NCBI RefSeq assembly: GCF_000319305.2
Contig: NZ_AMWJ02000002.1
Location: 620,001 to 684,000, forward strand
Length of the DNA: 64,000 nt
Direction of reading: 5' to 3'
From: Pseudomonas bharatica CSV86
GTDB taxonomy: Bacteria; Pseudomonadota; Gammaproteobacteria; Pseudomonadales; Pseudomonadaceae
The notes beneath the pieces were generated by a model. The model saw only the letters and a program-made list of their open reading frames with translations. It was not told where the DNA came from and did not search any database. A program made the position numbers and the translations under genes. This document shows positions 35,457-44,386 of this stretch, one piece after another; position 1 is the first letter of the stretch; every line of letters starts with the position of its first letter.

Positions 35457-36131
35457 ATGCGCATTTTAATAGTGGAAGACGAAATTAAAACTGCTGAATA
35501 TCTTCAGCAGGGCCTATCCGAAAGCGGATACATCGTAGACATCGTGCATAATGGCGTTGACGCCTTGCACCAGTTCTATACCAACGACTACTCGCTCGTT
35601 CTACTGGATGTTAACCTCCCAGGTATTGATGGCTGGGACTTGTTGGAGACCATCCGGAAAACCAGTAGAGTGCGCATCATCATGCTGACTGCCCGCGGGC
35701 GCATAAATGACAAGCTCAAAGGCTTGGACGGCGGGGCTGATGACTATCTCGTGAAGCCGTTCGAGTTTCCAGAGTTGTTAGCCCGTATTCGCTCATTGCA
35801 GAGGCGCGGTGATGAGTTGGTCGAGAAGACCCTACTTAAAATTGCCGACCTGGAGCTTGACTCCGTACGGCATAGAGTCTTTCGCGGCAGCACACGCATC
35901 GACCTCACCACCAAGGAGTTTGCCCTCCTGCATCTGCTCATGAGCAGAGCGGGCGAAGCGCTGACCCGTTCACAGATCATCTCGTTGGTATGGGACATGA
36001 ATTTTGACTGCGACACCAATGTCATCGATGTCGCTATTCGGCGCTTACGCTCGAAGATTGATGATCCATTTGAAACCAAGCTAATTCATACGCTTCGAGG
36101 CGTTGGGTACGTTTTTGAGGAGCGCGCATGA
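35457..36131 (+). CDS. czcR: OmpR-family response regulator (CzcR/CopR type)
   Basis: This 224-residue regulator has a receiver domain with acidic pocket EDE near residues 7-9, the phospho-acceptor Asp in LVLLDVNLPGIDGW (about 51), Thr/Lys in MLTARGR and DYLVKPFEFPE, then a winged-helix domain ending RRLRSKIDDPFETKLIHTLR. It is the heavy-metal subfamily (CzcR, CopR, CusR). Its stop overlaps the kinase ATG by four bases (ATGA). It probably binds the TTAC-N6-GTAA boxes of the region and controls czcCBA and linked genes on zinc excess. Confidence 0.92.
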   Translation: MRILIVEDEIKTAEYLQQGLSESGYIVDIVHNGVDALHQFYTNDYSLVLLDVNLPGIDGWDLLETIRKTSRVRIIMLTARGRINDKLKGLDGGADDYLVKPFEFPELLARIRSLQRRGDELVEKTLLKIADLELDSVRHRVFRGSTRIDLTTKEFALLHLLMSRAGEALTRSQIISLVWDMNFDCDTNVIDVAIRRLRSKIDDPFETKLIHTLRGVGYVFEERA

Positions 36132-37555
36132 GGCCTTTCAGCCTGGCTGCGAAGCTAGGATTAAAAGTTGGATTGATGAGCGCAGGGTTGCTGCTTCTGT
36201 TCGCCACCTTCGGGTACCTGATGGTGGGTCAAGCTCTTGAAAGAAACGCCAGAACTGACCTCGAAGTGAAAATGGAAGGAATGGCTCACAACCTTTCTAC
36301 CATCTCGGATATCTCCGGGGTCAATGCAGACGCGCACCAGCTCGTTGATCTGGTCATGGGCCACAATAATCTGTATGTGAGCATCTTCGATTCAACAACG
36401 AGCAGACAGCCGCTGCTCTCGATCGGCTCGAAGCAGGTGAATCTAGAGGTACGCAAATTCAACGCTGGAGCGACGGCGCAAGAACATGAGTGGCGCGACA
36501 CCCAGGGCCGCCCACTACTCAGCACGTCCCGCGTAATGCGCTTGGATGATGGCACCGAAGTAAGCGTCTACATGACTATGGACCAGTCATCCAATGAGGC
36601 TCTGCTCGACGCACTGCTTACCTGGGCTCTGATGATGTCCCCCGTTATTCTCTTGCTCATCCTAGCTATTGGCTGGTGGACTGTGCGACGTGGCCTGCTG
36701 CCCTTAACAAAGTTCCTGAAGGTTGCCTCCAAAATTTCGACCGAGAGCCTCGAGCATCGCCTGCCGGCAGATGGAATGCCGGCAGAGCTCAAAGAGCTCG
36801 CAGACGGAATCAATATCATGCTGGCTCGACTGGACGATGGGGTTCAGCAGCTTTCGCAGTTCTCTGATGACCTTGCCCATGAGCTCAGAGCACCATTGTC
36901 CAATCTGATGGGGAAAGCCCAGGTTGCCCTGACCCGAGAGCGGTCGCTGTCCGAGTACCGCGAGGTTCTCGAGTCCTGCACAGAAGAACTGGATCGGATG
37001 AGCCGTATGGTTTCCGACATGTTGTTCCTAGCGCAGGTCAGTCATCCTGCATCCATGGTTGAGTTCGAAACCGTATCCTTGGTCGATGAGATTCAGCGTG
37101 TTTGCGATCTCTTCAGTATTTCGGCTGAAGACGGCGAGATCCAACTCCAGATTTCGGGCAGCGACGACGCCGTGCGCGGTAATCGTCTGATGATTCAGCG
37201 TGCCGTCTCGAATCTGCTATCAAATGCTATCCGATACTGCCCCCGAGGTCGCACGGTCTACGTGAAGGTACACCGCAGTGCAAACGGTACTACTTTAAGC
37301 GTGGGCAACCCGGGGCGCGGGATTGCTAAAGAACACCATGCCCATTTGTTTGAACGGTTCTACCGCGTGGACAAGAGCCGAGCACGGAGTGAAGGTGGTA
37401 CAGGGCTTGGCTTGGCCATCGTTCAATCGATTATGAGCCTGCACCAAGGTTCGGCGGGTGTGGAAGTGACTGATGAAAACTTCACCTGGTTTCACCTTAA
37501 CTTTCCTCAACCCCAGCTCAACCACTCTACGATGAGCGCCGCCTCGATCGCGTGA
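36128..37555 (+). CDS. czcS: Heavy-metal sensor histidine kinase (CzcS type)
   Basis: This 475-residue inner-membrane kinase has TM1 at residues about 12-34, a periplasmic sensor domain to about 160, TM2 (WALMMSPVILLLILAIGWW), HAMP (LLPLTKFLKVASKISTESLE), the H box FSDDLAHELRAPLSNLMGKA with the phospho-histidine, and ATP-binding boxes: N box QRAVSNLLSNAIRYCP, G boxes VGNPGRGIAKEH and GGTGLGLAIVQS. It is translationally coupled to czcR and expected to sense periplasmic zinc, cadmium or cobalt. Confidence 0.93.
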   Translation: MRPFSLAAKLGLKVGLMSAGLLLLFATFGYLMVGQALERNARTDLEVKMEGMAHNLSTISDISGVNADAHQLVDLVMGHNNLYVSIFDSTTSRQPLLSIGSKQVNLEVRKFNAGATAQEHEWRDTQGRPLLSTSRVMRLDDGTEVSVYMTMDQSSNEALLDALLTWALMMSPVILLLILAIGWWTVRRGLLPLTKFLKVASKISTESLEHRLPADGMPAELKELADGINIMLARLDDGVQQLSQFSDDLAHELRAPLSNLMGKAQVALTRERSLSEYREVLESCTEELDRMSRMVSDMLFLAQVSHPASMVEFETVSLVDEIQRVCDLFSISAEDGEIQLQISGSDDAVRGNRLMIQRAVSNLLSNAIRYCPRGRTVYVKVHRSANGTTLSVGNPGRGIAKEHHAHLFERFYRVDKSRARSEGGTGLGLAIVQSIMSLHQGSAGVEVTDENFTWFHLNFPQPQLNHSTMSAASIA

Positions 37556-37560
37556 TCAAA

Positions 37561-37594
37561 AAGGCCCGTCAATAGACGGGCCTTTTGCTTTATT
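37561..37594. terminator. Bidirectional terminator after czcS
   Basis: Stem AAGGCCCGTC (37561-37570) and GACGGGCCTT (37575-37584) with loop AATA; T-rich downstream and A-rich upstream, so it can serve czcS and the convergent gene at 37603. Confidence 0.85.
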
Positions 37595-37602
37595 CCAGAG
37601 CA

Positions 37603-38190
37603 TCAGTCCCTAAGGACCACAGGATCCATCGGGGCCCTTAAAATCACTGACTTTATGATCTGTTGCTCTTCTGGGTTGGCGTTTTTCCAAAGCTGTGAGA
37701 AATATTGAGCGTTGACCTTTTCTTGAGCGCTCACACGGCCGGCTGCATCAATCAGACGCATGGTCGAGTACGAACAGATCAATGCCAGGATGAAAAATGC
37801 TGTCGCCACCACCATTACGTAACGCTTGGCCAGTGCCGGTGCACGCTTGAGTTCTGCGAGCGAAGCATTCGCGGCACTGGTAGCGATCGAAAGCTCTGAA
37901 ATGAGAGGCTGGATGGCACTGTCGACTCCACGGTAAGCGGCAGAGTACGCTTTTGTCGCGGCGCGTAAGGCGACCTCTTCACCATCGGACCAAGCCTTCT
38001 CAGCCTTCCGAACCTCCCCGTGAATCTGCCGACCTATAGCCTCTACCTGCTCCACCATCTCGTTCGACCTCTCCAAGACAGCGCTAGAAAGCCGTGTCTG
38101 AGATGTCAGCTCATCGACCTGGGCAGAAAGATTTTCAGCGCAGCGGCGAAAATCATTCATGGCAACTGCCCAAGGCTCAATTTCATTCAT
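37603..38190 (-). CDS. Coiled, membrane-anchored hypothetical protein
   Basis: This 195-residue protein starts MNEIEPWAVAMNDFRRCAEN (ATG at 38190 with AGGAG six bases before; the frame is open further up but unsupported). A long helical part (residues 10-125) is followed by one membrane segment (YVMVVATAFFILALICSYST) and a short C-terminal part. Its layout recalls plasmid mobilisation helper proteins (MobB/MbeB style), without firm identity. A CzcR-type half-degenerate box lies 50 bases upstream, so it may belong to the metal regulon. Confidence 0.55.
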   Translation of the reverse strand: MNEIEPWAVAMNDFRRCAENLSAQVDELTSQTRLSSAVLERSNEMVEQVEAIGRQIHGEVRKAEKAWSDGEEVALRAATKAYSAAYRGVDSAIQPLISELSIATSAANASLAELKRAPALAKRYVMVVATAFFILALICSYSTMRLIDAAGRVSAQEKVNAQYFSQLWKNANPEEQQIIKSVILRAPMDPVVLRD

Positions 38191-38240
38191 AGCTATCTCC
38201 TGGTGCGGACTGCAATGCCGCACGAAACTACGGTGGTAGA

Positions 38241-38254
38241 TATCAAAATTGTAA
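38241..38254. promoter_or_regulatory. CzcR-type box, degenerate
   Basis: TATCAAAATTGTAA has the right half GTAA at the correct N6 distance and a weak left half (TATC). It lies 51 bases before the start at 38190. Confidence 0.4.
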
Positions 38255-38349
38255 TTTACTGGATAACTGAAATTTTCTTTCAGCAATTCCGGCGATAGGT
38301 CTGATCCTTCCAGATCCAGACTTAGAACGCATCCTGCCGCACGCTAAAA

Positions 38350-38363
38350 TTACGGAATTGTAA
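38350..38363. promoter_or_regulatory. CzcR-type box before the small exported protein
   Basis: TTACGGAATTGTAA, a full TTAC-N6-GTAA dyad, lies 95 bases before the gene at 38458. Confidence 0.6.
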
Positions 38364-38457
38364 TTAATACCTCACCTTGTCGTTAGCTTCGCTTCCCTAA
38401 ACTACAAAACAACAAAGACCCCTAGTCAGGGAGGTCTAGTAAATACCGAGGTTCAAC

Positions 38458-38679
38458 ATGAAATTTGTAAAATCTATCGCTCTTGGAAGCTTGCTGTTCG
38501 GTCTGATGACTACCGCCCATGCTGAAGACGGATTTGATCGAGCGAAAAAATTCAACGAAAATTTCCGGGCTGAGCAGGCACGCATATGGAGCGATGATTC
38601 ATCGGATCAGAAAAAGCAGCAGGTCGCTCAAGAGAAACAAAAAGAGCGCAAAGATGCCAAGGAAAAGTCCGATAACTGA
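38458..38679 (+). CDS. Small exported charged protein, 73 aa
   Basis: It starts MKFVKSIALGSLLFGLMTTA, a signal peptide cleaved after AHA. The mature part is highly charged (FDRAKKFNENFRAEQARIW, then KQKERKDAKEKSDN), probably helical and periplasmic. It has its own CzcR-type box upstream and its own terminator, so it is a single-gene unit of the metal regulon. Small charged periplasmic proteins may act as metal buffers. No family is recognised. Confidence 0.7.
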   Translation: MKFVKSIALGSLLFGLMTTAHAEDGFDRAKKFNENFRAEQARIWSDDSSDQKKQQVAQEKQKERKDAKEKSDN

Positions 38680-38720
38680 TCGACGATAAACTAGGAACTC
38701 TGATGAGGGTAGCAGTCAAC

Positions 38721-38756
38721 AAAAAAGCCAGGTTAATACCTGGCTTTTTTTCATCC
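38721..38756. terminator. Bidirectional terminator
   Basis: Stem AAAAAAGCCAGG (38721-38732) and CCTGGCTTTTTT (38739-38750), loop TTAATA, with a long T run. It serves the exported protein gene and the convergent ArnT-like gene. Confidence 0.9.
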
Positions 38757-38761
38757 TAAAT

Positions 38762-40216
38762 TTAGCCCTCGTTCTTCTGATAAGTTTTCGTGCTGCTTTC
38801 TATGGCGAGGCTTTGGGCATTTTTCTCGTCGGCGTTCCAACGGCATAGCAGTAGTTGGCTGGCGTTGGCTTCTGTGATCTTGGTGCACTCCAGGCCGGTA
38901 GGCAGCTCAGCATTGCTGTCGCGCAAGCGCCTCGATAGATAAAACAAGCCACTGCTTGGCCATTTGGCAGGATCCTTGATGTGCTCGGATTTGCCAGTGC
39001 TGTAGAACTCGGATGAGTACGACCGGCGTCCCGGATAGATCAGGGGGCCCGGCTGAGTAGACTGAGCATTGAGCCAAGCCTGGATCACATCCCGCTGATT
39101 CTGAGGCCGCGTTTCCATTGCGCCAGCGTAAATTATGCCCGCTCCTATCATTGGCAATATCAAAGCACTCATAGCAGCAGCCCATGTAGTCTTCGGGCCG
39201 GTATCGCTGACCCGGCCCGACAGCAGCAAAGCCCAGGCTGGGAGCGCAGGAAGCAGGTAGGTCCACAGAATGTTGCCGGCGAACGTGAAGAAGACCGGAG
39301 TAGCCAGCGCCCAGAGCCAGAGGTAGGCCTCAAACCGCTGCAGCGACGCACGCCTACGGATCAGCAATGGAAGGAAGAATACCCACGGAAGAAGCGCTAA
39401 CCCGAGCTGTAGCCAGATGGTCCCGTATGGCTTGGCGTGGGCGCTGCCGTAAAGATCACCAGCCCAGTTGCTAACGACGTAACGGCTCCAGTGCTCACCA
39501 ACGAAAAAGTACTCCATAAAGCCTGGTGTCTTCATCTCAGCCAAGACGTACCAAGGCACAGAGATGCCGAGCATAAGACCCAGGCCGCCAGCCCAAGGTA
39601 GCCTTAGCACCCGTTTCCATTCCTTGTAAATCACGATCCAGAGGAATGCCGGCGCCCCTACTAGCACCAGGGTCAGCGGGCCTTTAGCAAGCAGACCTAG
39701 CCCCAAACCTGCGAACATCAGATAGGCGTACGCTTTGTCGGCGCATTGCATCCAACGCCAGAACCCATAACTGGCCAGCAAAATTGAGAACGATAGAACG
39801 GGGTCGGTCAGTACGACTCCGCTGGAGACCAAGCCAAGCGTTGTGCTGGAAAAGATTATTGCCGCCCAAATGCCCGCGTTACGCGAGAAATGCTGCGTAC
39901 CGAGCTTGATGATGATGAAACAGCTAGCCAGGTGCAGCAGCCATGCAGGGAATCGAGCAGCGAACTCATTGACCCCGAAGATCGTCATGCTCGCGGCTTG
40001 CGTCCAGAAAGACAGTGGTGGTTTGCCCCAAAACGGTACCCCGTAATCGAACATGGGCGTGATCCAGTCATTCAGCTCGACCATTTTTCGCGCCATTTCG
40101 GCATAACGGGCCTCCGATGTGTCCATCAGGGGGTAGACACCCAATCCTGATAAACGTAGGACCAAAATAGCGCCCAATATCCGCCATAACGTCTGCTCCC
40201 TCTTCAAACTCAGCAT
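38762..40216 (-). CDS. ArnT-like lipid A glycosyltransferase (GT83)
   Basis: This 484-residue multi-spanning protein has about eleven to twelve hydrophobic segments. The N-terminal MDTSEARYAEMARKMVELND followed by GVPFWGKPPLSFW is the ArnT/PMT signature: the acidic residues of the first periplasmic loop bind the lipid-linked donor. ArnT enzymes move an amino-sugar or sugar from an undecaprenyl carrier to lipid A. The start overlaps the GT2 stop, so the three genes GtrA-GT2-ArnT are one coupled operon. The sugar is not known; no arnA/B/C set is present. Confidence 0.85.
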   Translation of the reverse strand: MLSLKREQTLWRILGAILVLRLSGLGVYPLMDTSEARYAEMARKMVELNDWITPMFDYGVPFWGKPPLSFWTQAASMTIFGVNEFAARFPAWLLHLASCFIIIKLGTQHFSRNAGIWAAIIFSSTTLGLVSSGVVLTDPVLSFSILLASYGFWRWMQCADKAYAYLMFAGLGLGLLAKGPLTLVLVGAPAFLWIVIYKEWKRVLRLPWAGGLGLMLGISVPWYVLAEMKTPGFMEYFFVGEHWSRYVVSNWAGDLYGSAHAKPYGTIWLQLGLALLPWVFFLPLLIRRRASLQRFEAYLWLWALATPVFFTFAGNILWTYLLPALPAWALLLSGRVSDTGPKTTWAAAMSALILPMIGAGIIYAGAMETRPQNQRDVIQAWLNAQSTQPGPLIYPGRRSYSSEFYSTGKSEHIKDPAKWPSSGLFYLSRRLRDSNAELPTGLECTKITEANASQLLLCRWNADEKNAQSLAIESSTKTYQKNEG

Positions 40217-41193
40217 TTCTTACCCTCGAACGATGAGACCGAAGGGTGGATAGACGCGCACTCCGCTTTGGGACTGTTTTTCAAGAAATACTGGGGGCGG
40301 CGCTTAACCTCTGCGAGTGTCAGGCCAAGGTACTCCCCCACCATGGCGACACCGACGCACATAAATGAGGCCATTCCGACGAGCAGATGATGGACATCGA
40401 AACTACCAGCCACGAGGGCTGCGAGCATGTAGCAGAAGCTGGAAACGAAGAGTGCAAAGCTAGCGAGACTGAAGATACGCAGCGGCTTGCGAGAAAAACT
40501 GAGAATGCTCTCGATGGCAAGATTGATTAGTCCAGCCACGTTCCACTTGCTGCTCCCTGCATGACGAACAGCGCGATTATAGGGTAGTTCAAAGGTGCGA
40601 AAGCCTACCCAGCCGATCATGCCCTTAAGGATGCTGGAACGCTCATCCAATGCTCGAATAGCTGCAAGCGGAGCGGGTCCAATCAAGCGAAAATCGCTGA
40701 CATCGGCGGGCAAATCCACTTTATCCACCAGACGCTGCATGACCCAATAGTAGGCTCGAGCGCTCATGCGCTTGAAAAGCGAATCGCCGGTTCTCAGATT
40801 GCGCTGCATGTTCACCACGTCATAACCCTTTTGCCAGAACTCCACCATGCCGGGAATGAGCTCAGGCGGATCTTGCAAGTCGACGTCAATGAAGATGAGC
40901 GCGCTGCCGCGAGCATGATCTATCCCAGCCCTCAACGCGGCCTCCTTTCCAAAGTTTCGACTCAGGAAAAGGCATCGAACAGCCGAGCCATCCTGATACT
41001 CACGCAGCAGCTCTGCAGTACCATCATTGCTGCCATCGTCGATGTAGAGAATCTCGCAAGAAACAGGTAGCCGCTTAACAACTTTGGTAACGCGTTGGTG
41101 GAACTCTGGAATGGTGTCTTCTTCTTGAAAGCAGGGAACCACAATGGTCAACAAGGGATCAGGGCGCTCGGGAAACCGATTTAATGTCTGCAT
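40210..41193 (-). CDS. GT2 polyprenyl-phosphate glycosyltransferase (GtrB/ArnC-like)
   Basis: This 327-residue enzyme has an N-terminal GT-A domain (LLTIVVPCFQEEDTIPEFHQ, the D-x-D-like IFIDVDLQDPPELIPGM, and DVVNMQRNLRTGD), then two C-terminal membrane segments (residues about 230-280). Such proteins charge undecaprenyl phosphate with a sugar at the cytoplasmic face. The ATG at 41193 gives MQTLNRFPERPDP and overlaps the GtrA end by about 35 bases. It should supply the donor for the ArnT-like enzyme. Confidence 0.88.
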   Translation of the reverse strand: MQTLNRFPERPDPLLTIVVPCFQEEDTIPEFHQRVTKVVKRLPVSCEILYIDDGSNDGTAELLREYQDGSAVRCLFLSRNFGKEAALRAGIDHARGSALIFIDVDLQDPPELIPGMVEFWQKGYDVVNMQRNLRTGDSLFKRMSARAYYWVMQRLVDKVDLPADVSDFRLIGPAPLAAIRALDERSSILKGMIGWVGFRTFELPYNRAVRHAGSSKWNVAGLINLAIESILSFSRKPLRIFSLASFALFVSSFCYMLAALVAGSFDVHHLLVGMASFMCVGVAMVGEYLGLTLAEVKRRPQYFLKNSPKAECASIHPSVSSFEGKKC

Positions 41194-41578
41194 GGCTGAA
41201 TGTCCAGAAACGATGTGCAATGAATCCAAGTGCCGTAAGGGCTATAGTCACTAAGGCCTGGGCGATAAGCGGTGAGAAACTTAATTTAATGAGTACCCAA
41301 ATACCCACTCCGTTACCTAGGTTTGCTGCCAGAGCGACAAGTGTGAACCTAATAGGCTGGAGCACTCGAGAACCATCTGCCTTAAAACAGTGCGCTCGAT
41401 TACCGATGAAGCTTGCAATAGCACCTACCATGCTGCCACATATACTGGCCGACACGGGATCAGCAAGCTCCGCTTCGATAAGCGCCAAGAAGATTGCATA
41501 ATGTATCGCTGTCGCTATTGATCCGACGCCTAAATATCGGAACAGCAAAAATACAAGAGGCGGGCATTTGGTTTCCAT
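41159..41578 (-). CDS. GtrA-family flippase
   Basis: This 139-residue protein has four membrane segments: FRYLGVGSIATAIHYAIFLA, ICGSMVGAIASFIGNRAHCF (with the family N-x-R in TM2), FTLVALAANLGNGVGIWVLI and LVTIALTALGFIAHRFWTF. GtrA proteins flip a polyprenyl-linked sugar to the periplasm. It is first in the GtrA-GT2-ArnT operon. The three together give a complete route: charge, flip, transfer. Confidence 0.9.
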   Translation of the reverse strand: METKCPPLVFLLFRYLGVGSIATAIHYAIFLALIEAELADPVSASICGSMVGAIASFIGNRAHCFKADGSRVLQPIRFTLVALAANLGNGVGIWVLIKLSFSPLIAQALVTIALTALGFIAHRFWTFSHADIKSVSRAP

Positions 41579-41766
41579 GTGCTGAGACTATGGAAGCAAA
41601 GGTGAAAAAAAAGTGAATCAAATGTCGGTAGAAAACTGGGGAGCAGATGCCGATTATAGGGTTAAAACTTTACGGAAAACCTAGCACGCCAAAATATCAA
41701 AAAGATTTCCTCATAATTACTTTATTGAAATCAACCTCGCCAAATAACAATTAGATTACGCGGAAA

Positions 41767-41780
41767 TTACAATATTGATA
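41767..41780. promoter_or_regulatory. CzcR-type box, degenerate right half
   Basis: TTACAATATTGATA, with another TTAC (41755) thirteen bases upstream. It sits between the divergent GtrA operon and the LysR-like gene, so it could serve either. Confidence 0.4.
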
Positions 41781-41836
41781 GTATCGGGAACTGCAGATCC
41801 ACATTGAGATAAATTCTCCCCGCACAAGGGGAATAA

Positions 41837-42804
41837 ATGGCTACACAAAATGAAACATCTACTGGCATTACTGTTTCTTGCATTCCTGACATATTGGATG
41901 ATCTGCCAATTGATAAACAGTTAGCGCTAGAATTTTTCTCAACCGTACGTTGTGCAAATTTTAAACAGGCAGCCAGGGCGCTCAACCTACCTGTAGTAGG
42001 CCTTCGGAGGCGCCTGGAAAAGCTAGAGGAGCACATCGGTTCTCCTGTATTCGTCTATAAAAACAACAAGCTTGCTCTGACTCGAATAGGCGACAAGGTC
42101 AGCCATTACCTTTCGCAACTTTTTGGCCCTGAGGGCCTTGGAAAAGCCGGCGACACGGGCATCCCGGGGCTCACGCTTGCGATCACAGAACCGGTACTCA
42201 GCGATATCGTCAATCGAGATCTCGTCGCCTACGTTCGGGATCATGCTGAAATGCAACTGGAGATCCACTCTGAGTGCACCCCGAAAATGCTCAATGGATG
42301 TGACGTCGATGTGGGTATTGTTCTCGTGACACCATCTGATGACGATGCCTTCGATCGCTACCCCGAGTACAGGTTCGAACGGCTTGGCCGGATCGGACAC
42401 GCGTTATTTATCTCAAGCCGCTACTCAAGAAGTGTCACGGTCCCAGTGGCGAGTGATGACCTACAGAATTTTATGCTCGTTCTTCCTTGGGACGATGACA
42501 TTCTCTCGGGTTCCAAAAATTGGGCCTCTATAATTTCCGGCCACCGAGGAGGGACGACCAGAGCCAAGAACTACAATTTCTCCCGCGGCCTGGTGGTTGG
42601 GGGGCCTGCATTGGTGTGTTGCCAGATTACAGCCGTAAAATGGACAGAAACATCACGCTCGTGCCAGGATTTCTCGAAGACTTGGAAGATAAAGATGTCT
42701 ATCTTGTTATAAAGTCAACGCTCACACGCAACCCTCAGGCCTTGGATATCCGTCGACTGATTAAAAAAAGCTTCTTGGACAAAAGTGACTGGCTTGATAA
42801 ATGA
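41837..42804 (+). CDS. LysR-type regulator, frame broken near 42600
   Basis: It starts MATQNETSTGITVSCIPDIL with an extended leader. The helix-turn-helix ALEFFSTVRCANFKQAARAL and LRRRLEKLEEHIGSPVFVYK follow the LysR pattern. Effector domain from LTLAITEPVLSDIVNRD on. GGGGGG 42599-42604 needs one more G to continue VGGACIGVLPDYSRKMDRNI; repaired length is 322 residues ending DKSDWLDK. It is divergent to the GtrA operon. Its effector is unknown; the position suggests control of the surface-sugar operon or the OprP-like porin. Confidence 0.75.
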
Positions 42805-42841
42805 CAAGCTCGTTATTTTTCAGAAGTCTTTCTTTAACATT

Positions 42842-42862
42842 ACAGAAACACTTCTGTCATTT
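42842..42862. terminator. Weak hairpin after the LysR-like gene
   Basis: ACAGAA (42842-42847), AACAC-type loop, TTCTGT (42852-42857), then CATTTTTG. It is short and AT-rich; it could end the LysR-like transcript or bind a regulator ahead of the porin. Confidence 0.35.
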
Positions 42863-43014
42863 TTGCTTGCGATCTAGCCATAGTGCTTAGAACAAAGGCA
42901 TCTTGTTGCAGCAGGTGACGAACGTGACCTGCTCACATCTGCCAGATCTATTAGGCCCGACGGAGGGCAAACATCCCGTCGACGCCTTAGCACTTAACAC
43001 ACGAGAGGCAAGCA

Positions 43015-44322
43015 ATGATCCGTTCTTCGAACATGCGAGTGAAGCTTTTGGCTGCCGCAATAATAGGCACATTTTCCTCGCAAGCATTCTCCGGAGTAGT
43101 CACTAGCGACGGAGCTGATATCGTTCTCAAAACCAAGGGCGGTCTTGAACTTTCTACTACCGATAAGGAGTTCAGTTTCAAACTGGGCGGCAGGGTTCAG
43201 GCCGACTACGGACGGTTCGACGGTGTCTTCACCAAGAATGGCGATACTGCTGACGCAGCCTACTTCCGTCGCGCCTACATCGAGTTCGGCGGTACCTTGT
43301 ACCGTGACTGGAAGTACCAGGTTAGCTACGACCTGTCCCGCAACACCGGTAACGACGCCGATGGCTACTTTGACGAAGCGAGCCTGACCTACACGGGCTT
43401 CGCTCCAGTCCAACTGCGATTCGGCCGCTTCTACACCGATTTCGGTCTTGAGAAGGCGACCAGCTCGAAGTGGACAACCGGGATGGAGCGAAACCTTTCC
43501 TACGATGTAGCAGACTGGATCAACGACAACGCTGGCATGGGCGTTCAAGCCACCAGCACCATCGCGAACATGGCCTACCTGTCGGGTAGCGTCTTTAGCG
43601 AAACCAACAATGATAACGATGGCGACAGCACGAAACGCTATAACGTGCGCGGTGTCTTCGCACCGCTGCATTCTGATGGCAACGTCCTGCACATCGGTGC
43701 CCAGTATGCCTATCGCGACCTCAAAGACAGTTCAGTAGACACCCGGATCCGCTCACGTCTCGGCGTTCGTGGTGTGGATACCAATGGCGGTGGTGATGCG
43801 GGTACCAACGGCAATCGCATGCTGTTTGGCGGCGCCACGGCGCAAGAAGGCCTGTGGAGCGACGATTCGGTCTGGGGTGTTGAAGGTGCTTGGGCTACCG
43901 GCCCGTTCTCTGTGCAAGCTGAATACCTTCGCCGCAAATTGCAAGCTGACCAGGCAACCAATGACCTGAAAGCATCGGGCTACTACGCACAAATGGCGTA
44001 TACGCTGACTGGCGAGCCCCGCATCTACAAACTCGACGGTGCCAAGTTTGACACCATCAAACCACAGAACAAAGATCTGGGGGCCTGGGAAGTTTTCTAT
44101 CGCTTTGACGACATCAAGGTCGAGGACGGTAACCTGGTCACCACTGCGGCTCAGTCAGATGAGCGCAAAGCAAAGAGCCACACAATCGGTGTGAACTGGT
44201 ATGTCAACGAGGCCGTGAAGGTGAGTGCCGACTACATCAACGTGCGCACTGACAATGCCGAGAACGCGGCCGGAGACGACAGTGGCAACGCTCTCGTAAC
44301 CCGCCTGCAATACGTCTTCTGA
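43015..44322 (+). CDS. OprP/OprO-family porin
   Basis: This 435-residue outer-membrane porin has a signal peptide (VKLLAAAIIGTFSSQAFSG) and then the OprO/P body: FKLGGRVQADYGRFDGVFT, AAYFRRAYIEFGGTLYRDWK, LRFGRFYTDFGLEKATSSKW, ending in NALVTRLQYVF with a terminal Phe typical of beta-barrels. Classical members pass phosphate or polyphosphate. GAGAGGCAAGCA precedes the ATG. In a zinc region the porin may supply phosphate for metal sequestration, which is a guess. Confidence 0.9.
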   Translation: MIRSSNMRVKLLAAAIIGTFSSQAFSGVVTSDGADIVLKTKGGLELSTTDKEFSFKLGGRVQADYGRFDGVFTKNGDTADAAYFRRAYIEFGGTLYRDWKYQVSYDLSRNTGNDADGYFDEASLTYTGFAPVQLRFGRFYTDFGLEKATSSKWTTGMERNLSYDVADWINDNAGMGVQATSTIANMAYLSGSVFSETNNDNDGDSTKRYNVRGVFAPLHSDGNVLHIGAQYAYRDLKDSSVDTRIRSRLGVRGVDTNGGGDAGTNGNRMLFGGATAQEGLWSDDSVWGVEGAWATGPFSVQAEYLRRKLQADQATNDLKASGYYAQMAYTLTGEPRIYKLDGAKFDTIKPQNKDLGAWEVFYRFDDIKVEDGNLVTTAAQSDERKAKSHTIGVNWYVNEAVKVSADYINVRTDNAENAAGDDSGNALVTRLQYVF

Positions 44323-44343
44323 TCCACTTTCAGACTGTCGTGT

Positions 44344-44380
44344 ACAAAGGGGCGCTCAATGCGCCCCCTTTGTTTATGTT
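44344..44380. terminator. Bidirectional terminator between porin and ATPase genes
   Basis: Stem ACAAAGGGGCGC (44344-44355) and GCGCCCCCTTTGT (44361-44373), loop TCAAT. The left arm has four G against five C on the right, a mismatch that fits the homopolymer shortening seen elsewhere. Confidence 0.85.
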
Positions 44381-44386
44381 CAGAGA

